From: an uncultured Hyphomicrobiales bacterium
Lineage (GTDB): Bacteria > Pseudomonadota > Alphaproteobacteria > Rhizobiales > Beijerinckiaceae
DNA length: 64,000 bases
Direction: 5' to 3'
Assembly (NCBI GenBank): GCA_903847605.1
Contig: CAINED010000021.1
Coordinates: 62,001 to 126,000, forward strand
Shown piece by piece: positions 35,581-43,940 of this stretch. Under the pieces are notes generated by a model that saw nothing but the letters and a program-made list of their open reading frames with translations, had not been told where the DNA came from and did no database searches. The translations under genes were made by a program, and so were the position numbers. Within the stretch, counting starts at the first letter, position 1; every line of letters begins with the position of its first letter.

Positions 35581-36522
35581 TCAGAGCGCCTTCATGCCGG
35601 GCTTGATATTCGCGCCGCGCAGAAAGTCGCCGATGTTTACCGGCGTCTTGCCAGCGCGTTGCACTTCGACGAGCCGCACTGCGCTCGCGCCGCAGGCGAT
35701 TACGAGTTCGCCCTCGCAAACAAGGATTGCGCCCGGCGCCCCGCTGCCCTCCGCGCCTTGGGAGCGCAGCGCCTTGATGCGCTCCGGGCCCTTGCCGAAG
35801 TCGATCTCGAACCATGCGCCGGGAAATGGCGACAAGCCCCGGATGCGATTGTGCACCTCGCTCGCGGGCAGACTCCAGTCGATGCGGCTTTCGGATTTCT
35901 CGATCTTGCTGGCGTAGGTGACGCCATCCATCGCCTGCGGCGTAAAGGCAAGTTCGCCGCGTTCGAGCGAAGCCAGCGCGCGGCCCATCAGGCGCGTGCC
36001 GGAATGCATCAACGCATCGTGCAATTCGCCTGCCGTCATGTCAGCGCCGATGTCGCTACGTTCGGTCATCGCGACAGGGCCGGTATCGAGGCCCTCGTCC
36101 ATCTGCATGACCATCACGCCTGTCTCTTTGTCGCCCGCCATGATCGCGCGTTGAATTGGCGCAGCGCCCCGCCAGCGCGGCAGCAACGATGCATGCAGGT
36201 TCAGGCAGCCGAAACGCGGCGCATCGAGAATGGGCTTGGGCAAAATCAAGCCATAGGCAACCACGACGGCGACATCGGCGCCGTGCGAAGCGAAAAGCTT
36301 TGCGGCATCCTCATTGCGCAGACTTTTCGGTGTGAATACGGGAATGCCGGCCTTCTCCGCCGCGACATGAACAGGCGATTTCGTCAGTTCGAGGCCACGC
36401 CTGCCGGCGGGCTTGGGCGCGCGCGTATAACAGGCGACGATATCGTGACCATTGCCAAGAATTCCTTCGAGCACCGGGACAGAGAAGTCCGGCGTGCCCA
36501 TGAAGACGATTCGAAGGCTCAT
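35581..36522 (-). CDS. fmt: methionyl-tRNA formyltransferase
   Basis: The 313-residue protein has [17 protein letters not shown] at the start and the signature [18 protein letters not shown], with the catalytic Asn-His pair, near residues 108-125. A C-terminal RNA-binding domain follows. It formylates initiator Met-tRNA using 10-formyl-THF. The usual upstream partner def is present but separated by a toxin-antitoxin pair, and the fmt start overlaps the toxin stop by 4 bases. fmt translation may therefore depend on ribosomes leaving the toxin gene. Confidence 0.95.
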   Translation of the reverse strand: MSLRIVFMGTPDFSVPVLEGILGNGHDIVACYTRAPKPAGRRGLELTKSPVHVAAEKAGIPVFTPKSLRNEDAAKLFASHGADVAVVVAYGLILPKPILDAPRFGCLNLHASLLPRWRGAAPIQRAIMAGDKETGVMVMQMDEGLDTGPVAMTERSDIGADMTAGELHDALMHSGTRLMGRALASLERGELAFTPQAMDGVTYASKIEKSESRIDWSLPASEVHNRIRGLSPFPGAWFEIDFGKGPERIKALRSQGAEGSGAPGAILVCEGELVIACGASAVRLVEVQRAGKTPVNIGDFLRGANIKPGMKAL

Positions 36523-36947
36523 TGTGCTGTGGCCTCGAATGGATTGATAAGCGTGATGCCGAGATCTTCAAAGTGGTACAGATTGCGTGTTGCGAGTGTC
36601 ATCGAATTTGCGCGGGCGATTGCGGCAATGAGAATATCCATCGGAGCAACACTTCGGCCGGCCTTGTAACGCAGCGCTCTGATTTCTCCGAAATGACGGG
36701 CGGCAACAGCGTCGATCGGCAGCACACGATGTGCAAAAAACTCCAATTCCAACTCTTCGGTAACACGCGCCAATTCGCGCTTCTTCTTGCCATCCGGCAA
36801 GAGGTTTACGCCGTAGTGCAGTTCCGCGAGAACCGGCGTGCAGATGAAGAGCTCCGCCTCGGGCTGCGCGAGAAACCATCGCTCGACATTCCGGTCGGGA
36901 AGCTTCTTGAACGCTTCCGAAACGATGTTGGTGTCAATCAGGATCAT
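36519..36947 (-). CDS. vapC: PIN-domain toxin, VapC/FitB type
   Basis: The 142-residue protein has the PIN acidic site: Asp5 in [11 protein letters not shown], Glu42 in VLAELHYGV, Asp104 in [10 protein letters not shown] and the ATRN motif near 119-122. PIN toxins of this class are RNases, and some VapC enzymes cut initiator tRNA. It overlaps the antitoxin gene by 14 bases and the downstream fmt gene by 4 bases. Both overlaps show one transcript with coupled translation. It splits the def-fmt operon. Confidence 0.9.
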   Translation of the reverse strand: MILIDTNIVSEAFKKLPDRNVERWFLAQPEAELFICTPVLAELHYGVNLLPDGKKKRELARVTEELELEFFAHRVLPIDAVAARHFGEIRALRYKAGRSVAPMDILIAAIARANSMTLATRNLYHFEDLGITLINPFEATAQ

Positions 36948-37212
36948 GAAAATCCAGGTCGTCGAAGTTCGGGGGCGGCCGGTCGCCGAAGTCCCGGTGC
37001 GGAACCAGATCGCCTTCCAGCCGGCAGTCTTCGGGAAGCTGTTGCCGAATGCGGAACCACAGATTTCCTTCCACTGCGGAGGGTTGCGGCAGCAGGGCGT
37101 CCTGAAGCAGCAGTTTCGCTTCGGCGGAAAGCGAGCGTCCGCTCTTGCGCGCGCGCTCTTCCAGTTGGCGCTTGAGCGCTGCAGACAAGTCTCGCACCAA
37201 AAGATCGGGCAT
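36934..37212 (-). CDS. FitA/VapB-type ribbon-helix-helix antitoxin
   Basis: The 92-residue protein begins with DLLVRDLSAALKRQLEERA and SLSAEAKLLLQDAL, the FitA-like ribbon-helix-helix DNA-binding domain. The C-terminal half is acidic and aromatic, suited to wrap the toxin (DDLDFHDPD). It should neutralise the PIN toxin and repress its own promoter. Two TGATATCA palindromes lie 13-29 bases before its start and form the likely operator. Confidence 0.88.
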   Translation of the reverse strand: MPDLLVRDLSAALKRQLEERARKSGRSLSAEAKLLLQDALLPQPSAVEGNLWFRIRQQLPEDCRLEGDLVPHRDFGDRPPPNFDDLDFHDPD

Positions 37213-37224
37213 CGCTCACCTCTT

Positions 37225-37241
37225 TGATATCAATGATATCA
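37225..37241. promoter_or_regulatory. likely antitoxin operator: two TGATATCA palindromes
   Basis: TGATATCA occurs twice, at 37225-37232 and 37234-37241, one base apart. Each is a perfect 8-bp palindrome just upstream of the FitA-type gene. Tandem palindromes are usual for autoregulating ribbon-helix-helix antitoxins. Confidence 0.6.
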
Positions 37242-37267
37242 CGACAGGCCTGCGCCCGATAGGGCGC

Positions 37268-37849
37268 TCACCCCAGGCCGCCGCGCGGCCCCGCGTCTTC
37301 GTCTTCCAAGCGCCGCCTCGCCTCCTTGGCGAATTTCTTGATGACGCGCTCGCGCTTCAGCCGGGAGATGTGATCGATGAACAAGACGCCGTTGAGATGG
37401 TCGATTTCATGCTGGAGGCAGGTCGCGAGAAGGCCGTCGGCCTCCAGTTCCTGCCGCGCGCCCATGCGGTCGAGGTATCCGACCCTTACGCGGGCGGGCC
37501 TTTCGACCTCGGCATAGAACTCGGGGATCGAGAGGCAGCCTTCCTCGTAAACCGACTTCTCTTCGGAAACCCTGATGATCTCGGGGTTGACGAGGAAAAT
37601 CGGATTCTTCTTCTCGACGACCTCTTCCGGATTCTCGCCCTCGCCCGCCTCGCGTTTGGCGACATCGACGACGATCACACGTTTGGGCACTGCGACCTGG
37701 ATCGCGGCGAGCCCGATGCCCGGCGCGTCGTACATCGTCTCCAGCATGTCATCCATGAGTTTGCGGATGTCGCCATCGACACCCGTGACAGGGGCTGAAA
37801 TCTGCCGGAGCACGGCGTCGGGAATGATAACGATCTTGCGCAGGGACAT
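37268..37849 (-). CDS. def: peptide deformylase
   Basis: The 193-residue protein has the three deformylase motifs: GIGLAA at 44-49, EGCLS at 103-107 and HEIDH at 147-151, giving the Cys and two His metal ligands and the catalytic Glu. It removes formyl groups from nascent proteins. It lies 55 bases upstream of the antitoxin gene, which separates it from its usual partner fmt. An insertion of about 20 residues between motifs 1 and 2 ([15 protein letters not shown]) is seen in many alphaproteobacterial enzymes. Confidence 0.95.
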   Translation of the reverse strand: MSLRKIVIIPDAVLRQISAPVTGVDGDIRKLMDDMLETMYDAPGIGLAAIQVAVPKRVIVVDVAKREAGEGENPEEVVEKKNPIFLVNPEIIRVSEEKSVYEEGCLSIPEFYAEVERPARVRVGYLDRMGARQELEADGLLATCLQHEIDHLNGVLFIDHISRLKRERVIKKFAKEARRRLEDEDAGPRGGLG

Positions 37850-37939
37850 GGGTGTTTTCGGAGACGTGATGGAGTTCGCGTGCGGATTTCCCTGCAGATA
37901 GGGGTTCGCGGCAAACCGGTCAAACTCTGCGGCAAAGCA

Positions 37940-37963
37940 AAGCGGCGGCCGAAGCCGCCGCTT
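37940..37963 (-). terminator. terminator of the 38 kb hypothetical gene
   Basis: On the minus strand AAGCGGCGGC and GCCGCCGCTT close a TTCG tetraloop, and the transcript then runs into TGCTTTG. It lies 25 bases beyond the stop of the 149-residue hypothetical gene. Confidence 0.75.
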
Positions 37964-37987
37964 AAACTTCAGGCCTTCCGGAACAGG

Positions 37988-38437
37988 TCAGCCGGAGCGG
38001 GTCAGGTCGAACACCCGCACGCGGCCGGGCAGCGTCAGGCGGCCGGCAGCGCCGGTCTTGCGCTCAACGGAGACCTGCGGACGCGCAGCCAGCGGGCGCA
38101 TGCGTTCGACCGTCGCCTGCGGCAGGGGCTGGCGTACGCGGCCGGTGCGCTGCACCACCACGGCGCGCTCGCTGCCGGCGCGGTCGCGGACGACGACGCG
38201 CCCACCGTCTTCGATCTGCTTCTGGATCTTCGCGGCGGCGAGCACAGCGTCGCGAACCTCATCCGCGCTGACTCCCATGAGGCCGGCGGCAATTTCCACT
38301 TGGCCTTCGATATCGTCTTCGGCGAGCCCTTGTGCGGCGGCAACTGCCTCTTCGATCGTCGGCGGGAGGTATTTCACGCGGACGGGCGACGGCGCACGCT
38401 GGGACTTTGCGGAGGAATTGGTAGCAGGACGGGTCAT
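37988..38437 (-). CDS. hypothetical protein
   Basis: The 149-residue product starts at ATG 38437 (MTRPATNSSAK), preceded by GAAGAAGACAG; the frame is open further upstream but has no good start. An acidic helical part (PTIEEAVAAAQGLAEDDIEG) precedes VSADEVRDAVLAAAK and a basic strand-rich end. No signal peptide is seen. I recognise no family. A clear terminator follows. Confidence 0.6.
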   Translation of the reverse strand: MTRPATNSSAKSQRAPSPVRVKYLPPTIEEAVAAAQGLAEDDIEGQVEIAAGLMGVSADEVRDAVLAAAKIQKQIEDGGRVVVRDRAGSERAVVVQRTGRVRQPLPQATVERMRPLAARPQVSVERKTGAAGRLTLPGRVRVFDLTRSG

Positions 38438-38780
38438 TGTTCTGTCTTCTTCGGGAACGCACGGCCATCGAACTCGGCCTGATAACGCCATGATGACGCA
38501 GATTGTGCGTTGCAGCAAGAAATTTTTGTGCGCTGCACTGTCAAAATTGTCGCGGCTTGCGGGTGCGCACGCCGCCCGATCGACGAATCACAATATAACG
38601 AAATCCCTAGCAAAATCCTGTCCTCCCTCTTTCCCGCTCTCGCGAGCCTTTATAGCCATGCGATTCGGGCGTGATCTTGACCGCAGGCAAGTATCCGGTT
38701 GTTCGGGACAGAAAATGGAGGCGCCGCGCCTCCCGGCAAGAGGGTGCGGCCGGGAATCCGCTGTGGGGCCAGGCGCCGAA
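38438..38780. other. intergenic region, nothing recognised
   Basis: The 343 bases between two minus-strand genes hold no supported ORF, RNA or repeat. The part around 38520-38610 is AT-rich and may contain the promoter of the 149-residue hypothetical gene. Confidence 0.5.
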
Positions 38781-39302
38781 TCAGGCCGTGAAATACATGA
38801 CGATCAGGACAAGGCAGACGGCGGCCCAGAGCGCCGCCAGGGGCCTTGTATGTAGCGGGTAGAAGATGCCGAGAACCGGAATGGCGAACAGCGCCGCCAG
38901 CCCGAGCTGGGTCTCGGTGTTGCTCGTGAAGGATCGATGGACCTTCTCGCCCTCGTCCCCGAGAAAGCGATTCAGCCCTGCGACGACCGTCTCGGCCTTG
39001 TCCTGCGCATGCGAAGCCCATTCCCGACCATCACGATGCGTCAGGACGAGATGATAGGTATGGTAGGACGAGCCATCGGAGTCGCGATTTTCCTTGCGCT
39101 CCAGCCGCACCGCCGCAAGCGTTCCGCCGGGATAGGAAAAGCGGTACTGGCCCCATCCCCTGACTTCCGTGACCTCGCAACTGGGAACGCCTGCGCCGTC
39201 GCGGTCGCAGGCGATTTGCAACTCCTGCCGGAAGTACCAGGCGACAGCAAAACCGGCGACGACAAGCAAGGCAGCGGCGGAAGCTTTGAGCAGGGAAGGC
39301 AT
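38781..39302 (-). CDS. membrane protein with extracytoplasmic loop, unknown function
   Basis: The 173-residue product has an N-terminal helix (ASAAALLVVAGFAVAWYF), a hydrophilic loop of about 110 residues with two cysteines (IACDRDGAGVPSCEV), and two C-terminal helices (LGLAALFAIPVLGIFYPL, PLAALWAAVCLVLIVMYF). This is a membrane-anchored layout with the loop probably in the periplasm. TTG 39317 is a second possible start. I recognise no family. Confidence 0.6.
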   Translation of the reverse strand: MPSLLKASAAALLVVAGFAVAWYFRQELQIACDRDGAGVPSCEVTEVRGWGQYRFSYPGGTLAAVRLERKENRDSDGSSYHTYHLVLTHRDGREWASHAQDKAETVVAGLNRFLGDEGEKVHRSFTSNTETQLGLAALFAIPVLGIFYPLHTRPLAALWAAVCLVLIVMYFTA

Positions 39303-39468
39303 GCCCGATTGCAGCACGGGCTTTGCCGCGGAGCAATTGCCGCGGTGCGGATTAATTCACGTTGCAGATGCCGCGTGCGCCCGCGCACATCGGCAAGAAT
39401 TGTTCTCGCCTAATCTCCAACCATCGACAGACGGCAAGGACGCCGCTGCCAAATCAGGAGAGAGAACG

Positions 39469-39759
39469 ATGAACACCTTCAAGAAGATCGCCACCGGAAC
39501 CCTCGCCGCCCTCACGCTGGGCGTGACCCTCGCCGCCTCGTCCGCGCCTGCGGAAGCGAAGTTCGGCCGCAACGCAGCTTTCTTCGGCGGCCTCGCCGTC
39601 GGCGCGCTGGCGATCGGCGCTGCCTCGCATGCTTACGCCGCGCCGTCCTACGGCGGTGGCTACTATGTCTCCGGCGGCAACTGCTGGATCGAGAAGCGCG
39701 CTGTCCACAACAACTGGGGCGACTTCGTCGGCTACCGCCGCATCCGCGTCTGCAACTAA
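39469..39759 (+). CDS. small secreted protein with C-terminal cysteine pair
   Basis: The 96-residue product has a Sec signal ending near APAEA at about residue 30, an Ala/Gly-rich hydrophobic segment and a short domain with Cys72 in GGNCWIEKRAV and a C-terminal cysteine in RRIRVCN. The pair may form a disulfide. AGGAGAG precedes the start. A similar cysteine pattern is seen in the proteins at 42365-42634 and 42655-42921. The function is unknown. A terminator follows. Confidence 0.75.
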   Translation: MNTFKKIATGTLAALTLGVTLAASSAPAEAKFGRNAAFFGGLAVGALAIGAASHAYAAPSYGGGYYVSGGNCWIEKRAVHNNWGDFVGYRRIRVCN

Positions 39760-39789
39760 GACGACGCGAACCAATTTCACCGCAACAGA

Positions 39790-39816
39790 AGCCCTTCAGG
39801 AATCGCCTGAAGGGCT
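39790..39816. terminator. terminator between the small secreted protein and acyl-CoA dehydrogenase genes
   Basis: AGCCCTTCAGG pairs with CCTGAAGGGCT around AATCG and is followed by TTTT. It serves the plus-strand gene and may also serve the convergent dehydrogenase gene. Confidence 0.88.
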
Positions 39817-39832
39817 TTTTCCGTTTCCAGAA

Positions 39833-40993
39833 TTACTTGCGCTGATCGAAACGGCGGCCAACGAGTGCGGAGGCGATGTTGATCTTCTGAATGTCGATCG
39901 TACCGCCCGCGATGCCCCAGCCCCAGGCGTCGCGCAACCGCCGCTCCATGTCGTATTCCTTGCTGTAGCCGTAGCCGCCCATGAGCTGCATCGCGATGCC
40001 CGTGACCTCCCGCACCATTTCGTTGGCGCTGCATTTGGCCATGGAACTGTCGAGCATCGTTGGAAAGCCATCCCCCGCGTTGACGACCGCGCGATAGAGC
40101 AGCAGCCGCGCGGCTTCGACTTTCAGCGCGATTTCCGCAAGCTTCAGTTGCACGGCCTGAAACTCGATAATCGGCTTGCCGAACTGCTTGCGCTCCTGAA
40201 CATAGGCGAGAACGTCCGCGAACGCGCCGGCGGCAATGCCAACGGACATCGTCGTGTTACCGCAGCGTTCGAGATCGAAGGCTTCCATCAGTTTGCGGAA
40301 GGAACCTGCGGGAACGATCATGTTCTCGAGGGGAATCTCGACATCGTCGAAAAACATGTCGGCAGTCTCGATGCCGCGAAAGCCCATCAGCGGCTCACGC
40401 TTGCCAAAAGTGAGGCCTTTCGCGCCCTTCTCGACGAGCACCGCGCCGATGCCCGCTGCGCCGGGCGAATCGCCCATGCGGCAATAGACGACATAGGCGT
40501 CCGCATGGCCCGCGCCGGAGCACCAGCGCTTCATCCCGTTGACGATGATCTTGTCGCCGCGAATGTCCGCCCTGGTACGCAGATCGGTGAGCGCGGTCCC
40601 GGCTTCGGGCTCTGACATGCTGACGGCGACGATGTACTCGCCCCGGCAGACGCGCGGCAAAATGCGTTGCTTCATTTCTTCCGAAGCGAAATGGGTCAGC
40701 ACCGCCATCGGGCCGAAATTCGCTTCGAAGACGGGCATGGCGACGGCCGAAGACACTCGCACCAGTTCTTCCAGCACGATCACCGCATCAAGGTGTAAAA
40801 GCCCGTGCCCGCCATAGGCCTCGGGCACGTTGATGCCCATGAAGCCCATCTCGGCAAAACGCTTCATCCATGCGGCCGGGAGCGGCTTGTCCTCTGCTTC
40901 CAGCTCGCGCGCCAGCGAGCGCAACTCGGCCTGCGCGAAGGCGCGGACAGTGGACTGGAGATGGCGTTGCTCTTCCGAAAGTTCGAAATTCAT
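39833..40993 (-). CDS. acyl-CoA dehydrogenase
   Basis: The 386-residue protein has the family signatures MSEPEAGTALTDLRTRA near residues 122-138, the FAD loop KRWCSGAGHADAYVV, and the C-terminal MQLMGGYGYSKEYDMERRLRDA. It oxidises an acyl-CoA to the enoyl-CoA with ETF as acceptor. The ETF-quinone oxidoreductase at 60602-62275 would take its electrons onward. The exact acyl group is not predictable. A MarR gene is divergent from it 131 bases away and may regulate it. Confidence 0.92.
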   Translation of the reverse strand: MNFELSEEQRHLQSTVRAFAQAELRSLARELEAEDKPLPAAWMKRFAEMGFMGINVPEAYGGHGLLHLDAVIVLEELVRVSSAVAMPVFEANFGPMAVLTHFASEEMKQRILPRVCRGEYIVAVSMSEPEAGTALTDLRTRADIRGDKIIVNGMKRWCSGAGHADAYVVYCRMGDSPGAAGIGAVLVEKGAKGLTFGKREPLMGFRGIETADMFFDDVEIPLENMIVPAGSFRKLMEAFDLERCGNTTMSVGIAAGAFADVLAYVQERKQFGKPIIEFQAVQLKLAEIALKVEAARLLLYRAVVNAGDGFPTMLDSSMAKCSANEMVREVTGIAMQLMGGYGYSKEYDMERRLRDAWGWGIAGGTIDIQKINIASALVGRRFDQRK

Positions 40994-41124
40994 GGGCGGG
41001 AATCCCTCGGTGACACGGCGAGACTGTTAAGCCGCTCTGCCGGCGGCGGAAAGTGTCTTGCCTTTCCCGCTGTCCCGGGCGAATAATTCGCTTCCGTAAC
41101 GAACTTGCCGCGAGAGCGTCGGAC

Positions 41125-41502
41125 ATGAGCGTCGAGATTCGCGCAGCGAGCGCCTTGCAACTGCTGCACGACATATCGCTGTCGATGGTGCGCGAAACGC
41201 GGCCGGACGGGCTCGCGGACCTTTCCATGCGCCAGCTTTCGATTCTGCTCGTCGTTTATCTCGAGCCACCGCCGCACACGGTGCGCGGCCTCGCCGCCAA
41301 ATTGCGCGTCACCAAACCTGTCGTCACCCGTGCGCTCGATTCCATGGGCAAGGCAGGACTTCTGTCGCGCCGGCGCGACGATGCAGACAGGCGCAATGTC
41401 ATTGTCCAGCGCACGGTGAAGGGCGCGCTTTACGTCGAACAGGCCGGCGACATGGTGCGCGAAAAAGTCCGGCATCTCCCTGCCGAAAGCCTGCCGGTAT
41501 GA
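41125..41502 (+). CDS. MarR-family transcriptional regulator
   Basis: The 125-residue protein has a winged helix: MRQLSILLVVYLEPPPHTVRGLAAKL shown near residues 36-60, recognition helix TKPVVTRALDSM, and the wing LSRRRDDADRRNVIVQRT. It is shorter than many MarR proteins. ATG 41125 is preferred over the longer frame. Its stop overlaps the NlpC/P60 gene by 4 bases, so a regulator and a wall hydrolase are made together. The divergent acyl-CoA dehydrogenase gene is another possible target. Confidence 0.82.
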   Translation: MSVEIRAASALQLLHDISLSMVRETRPDGLADLSMRQLSILLVVYLEPPPHTVRGLAAKLRVTKPVVTRALDSMGKAGLLSRRRDDADRRNVIVQRTVKGALYVEQAGDMVREKVRHLPAESLPV

Positions 41503-42356
41503 GCATGACGTTCGACAAGCGGCGCACGCCGGCGCGCCCGGATCTCGCCGCCGCGCATCTGCGCGGCAAGATCGACGCGCCGCGTTACGTGGAAGGCCGG
41601 CGTGAGGAGATCGTCGCGGAAGTGGCGGACATGCGCAACGCGCCTTCGCCAGAGGCCGGACTCGACACGCAGGCGATCCGCGGCGAGCGCGTGACGGTTT
41701 ACGAAATCGAGGAAGGCTGGGCCTGGGGCCAGCTTGAACGTGATTTCTATGTCGGCTTTCTGCCGGCGGCAGCCTTGCGGCCCGCCGGCCCTGCGCCAAC
41801 GCATCGCGTGAATGTATTGCGCACGTTTCTCTATCCCGGCGCTTCCATGAAACTCGCGGTGGAACAAGCGGTGCCACTGAATGGGGAATTATGCGTGCGG
41901 GAATTTTCGGGCGACTTCGCGCGCGTAGGCGAAGAGGGATTTGTGTGGGCCGGGCATCTCGCGCCCGTCGCCGCATTCGAAAAGGATTTTGTCGCCGTCG
42001 CGGAACGCTTCATCGGCGCGCCCTATCTCTGGGGCGGCAAGACGGCGCTCGGGGTCGACTGTTCCGGTCTCGTGCAGACTTCGCTTTGCGCTGCAGGCGT
42101 TTTCGCGCCGCGCGACACGGACATGCAGGAAAAGGAACTGGGCGCGCCGCTTGACCCCGCGGAACTCAAAAGTCTGCAGCGCGGCGATCTCGTATTCTGG
42201 AAAGGCCATGTGGGCATCATGCGCGATGCGCATACGCTCTTGCACGCGAACGGCCATCACATGCTGGTCGCCAGCGAACCGTTCGTGGAAGCCGCCGCGC
42301 GGATCGAGGCAAAGTCATTTGGCAGGGTGACGAGCGTGAAACGTCTCGTCAGTTAA
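41499..42356 (+). CDS. NlpC/P60-family peptidase with SH3-like domains
   Basis: The 285-residue product has two SH3-like modules (about 45-155) and a C-terminal NlpC/P60 domain: Cys188 in GVDCSGLVQ, His237 in KGHVGIM and His249 near LLHANGHH. Such enzymes cut peptide stems in peptidoglycan. No signal peptide is visible, so action on recycled muropeptides or export by another route is possible. It is translationally coupled to a MarR gene. Confidence 0.88.
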   Translation: MSMTFDKRRTPARPDLAAAHLRGKIDAPRYVEGRREEIVAEVADMRNAPSPEAGLDTQAIRGERVTVYEIEEGWAWGQLERDFYVGFLPAAALRPAGPAPTHRVNVLRTFLYPGASMKLAVEQAVPLNGELCVREFSGDFARVGEEGFVWAGHLAPVAAFEKDFVAVAERFIGAPYLWGGKTALGVDCSGLVQTSLCAAGVFAPRDTDMQEKELGAPLDPAELKSLQRGDLVFWKGHVGIMRDAHTLLHANGHHMLVASEPFVEAAARIEAKSFGRVTSVKRLVS

Positions 42357-42364
42357 GGCCGCGA

Positions 42365-42634
42365 CTACCGATAACCCGGCGACGGGCAAGTCTTGATCGG
42401 ACGCCACACCAGCGCGCCGTTGCTCCAGACCTGCTCGCGGCTGACGTAGCAATTGGCGGGCACGTAAACGACAACGCCGTTTTCCATATAAGCGCCGGGC
42501 CCATAAGGCCGCACCTGCGGGCCGACCTGCCCCGGGGGATTGCTCGGGCGCGGCGGCGACCAGCGGTCCCATGCGGCAGCGGGAAGAGTTGTAAGTGCGA
42601 TGGCGGCCGCAGCCCCTGCGATTTTAATGTGCAT
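42365..42634 (-). CDS. small secreted protein, paralogue A
   Basis: The 89-residue product has a Sec signal ending near PAAAW at about residue 22, a Pro-rich segment, then YGPGAYMENGVVVYVPANCYVS and WRPIKTCP (given as two segments). The two cysteines are probably joined. It is a tandem paralogue of the gene at 42655-42921. It converges on the NlpC/P60 gene with 8 bases between stops. The function is unknown; a periplasmic or surface role is inferred from the signal. Confidence 0.7.
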   Translation of the reverse strand: MHIKIAGAAAAIALTTLPAAAWDRWSPPRPSNPPGQVGPQVRPYGPGAYMENGVVVYVPANCYVSREQVWSNGALVWRPIKTCPSPGYR

Positions 42635-42654
42635 ATGCGAATTCCCTGGATGGA

Positions 42655-42921
42655 TCAGCGATAGTCATCGTAGGGGCATGTCACCAGCGGACGCCAGATC
42701 AGCTGGCCGCCGACGCGCACCTGCTCGCGGCTGACATAGCAATTGCGCGGAACATTCACGGTATAACCGTTCTCGCTGTAAACGCCGGGGCCATAAGTCG
42801 GTCCGGACGGCGCGGTGTGGCCCGGCTGCGCCATCCGCTGCTGCGCCTGCACCGCCGGAATAAGGGCGAGTGTAGCAAGCGCCAGCGCTGCCCCGAGCGA
42901 TTTATGAATTGTGTTTCTCAT
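42655..42921 (-). CDS. small secreted protein, paralogue B
   Basis: The 88-residue product has a signal peptide ending near AVQAQ (residue 27) and a domain matching paralogue A: YGPGVYSENGYTVNVPRNC, then YVSREQV, then WRPLVTCPYDDYR. The two share the NCYVSREQV core and spacing of both cysteines. The genes are 20 bases apart on the same strand, so this is a tandem duplication in one operon. The function is unknown. Confidence 0.72.
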   Translation of the reverse strand: MRNTIHKSLGAALALATLALIPAVQAQQRMAQPGHTAPSGPTYGPGVYSENGYTVNVPRNCYVSREQVRVGGQLIWRPLVTCPYDDYR

Positions 42922-43013
42922 GGCCTGATCCTTTCGATGCTGAAAGAACGCCTATCGCGCCGTAATGTTCAAACTTGGGCATTCGGATGTTTGCGCGCAA
43001 GTAAGCCCGCCAT

Positions 43014-43619
43014 TCAAAATGTCGTGCGCTGCCGCAAGGCAGCCGACAGCGTGCCATCGTCGAGATAATCGAGTTCCCCGCCGACCGGCACGCCGTGGGC
43101 GAGGCGCGTGATCTTCACATCCGCATGAGAAAGGACATCGGTGATGTAATGGGCCGTGGTCTGGCCATCGACGGTGGCGTTCACGGCCAGGATCACTTCC
43201 TTGACGCCATTTTCGCCGACACGGCGCACGAGCGCGGCGATGTTGAGATCGTCGGGGCCGACGCCGTCGAGCGGCGAAAGCGTGCCACCCAGAACATGAT
43301 AACGCGCGCGCATGGCGCCCGCGCGCTCGAGCGCCCAGAGATCCGCCACCGTCTCGACGACGATAATCGTCCCGCGATCGCGCGCCGTATCGCGGCAAAT
43401 CGTGCAGGGATCGATGGTATCGACATTGCCGCATTCGCTACATACGACGATGCGCTCGCGCGCGACCTGCATGGCGTCGGCGAGAGGCCCGAGCAATTCT
43501 TCGCGCTTGCGGATGAGATGCAGCGCGACGCGACGCGCCGAGCGCGGCCCGAGCCCCGGCAAACGCGCCAGAAGCTGGATCAGGCGCTCGATTTCGGGAC
43601 CGGCGACGCGTTCGGCCAT
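43014..43619 (-). CDS. recR: recombination protein RecR
   Basis: The 201-residue protein has the N-terminal helix-hairpin-helix ([17 protein letters not shown]), the four-cysteine zinc finger in [18 protein letters not shown] and the Toprim domain starting [14 protein letters not shown]. It works with RecF and RecO to load RecA at gaps. Its usual neighbours dnaX and ybaB are about 2.2 kb upstream here, with unrelated genes between. Confidence 0.96.
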   Translation of the reverse strand: MAERVAGPEIERLIQLLARLPGLGPRSARRVALHLIRKREELLGPLADAMQVARERIVVCSECGNVDTIDPCTICRDTARDRGTIIVVETVADLWALERAGAMRARYHVLGGTLSPLDGVGPDDLNIAALVRRVGENGVKEVILAVNATVDGQTTAHYITDVLSHADVKITRLAHGVPVGGELDYLDDGTLSAALRQRTTF

Positions 43620-43940
43620 GGGTTCGGAATCTCGCGGATTCGTTCAAGACGGCGCGGACACTAGCGCGCTTTCCGACCGGATGGAATCATTTGGCCGAAA
43701 GGAAATCGCGCCGGTTCAGTGAAGTGGAGCCAGCGAAAGCGATTCGCTTAGCTGCCGAATTGCGCCGCTAAATCCCCAAATGGCCGCCTGGCATTTGAAT
43801 TGATGATTGGCGGGATGGTTGCATTCAAGGTAAGGTCGCGCAGTGTCGAATTTCAAAATGCCCTTATTTTCAGCAGCAATATTGCCGATGCGACCGATAA
43901 TTTTCCTTTTGTCGGCAAGCTCTGCGGGAACAATGTCCAA
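43620..43940. other. divergent intergenic region between recR and transglutaminase genes
   Basis: About 320 bases, AT-rich between 43780 and 43940. The plus-strand frame is open from 43800 but that stretch has no family-like sequence, so I read it as promoter region. No repeat or RNA was recognised. Confidence 0.5.

Noticed and set aside
43800-43940. N-terminal extension of the transglutaminase-like protein
   Set aside because: The sequence is unlike the family and the downstream ATG begins the expected first strand.
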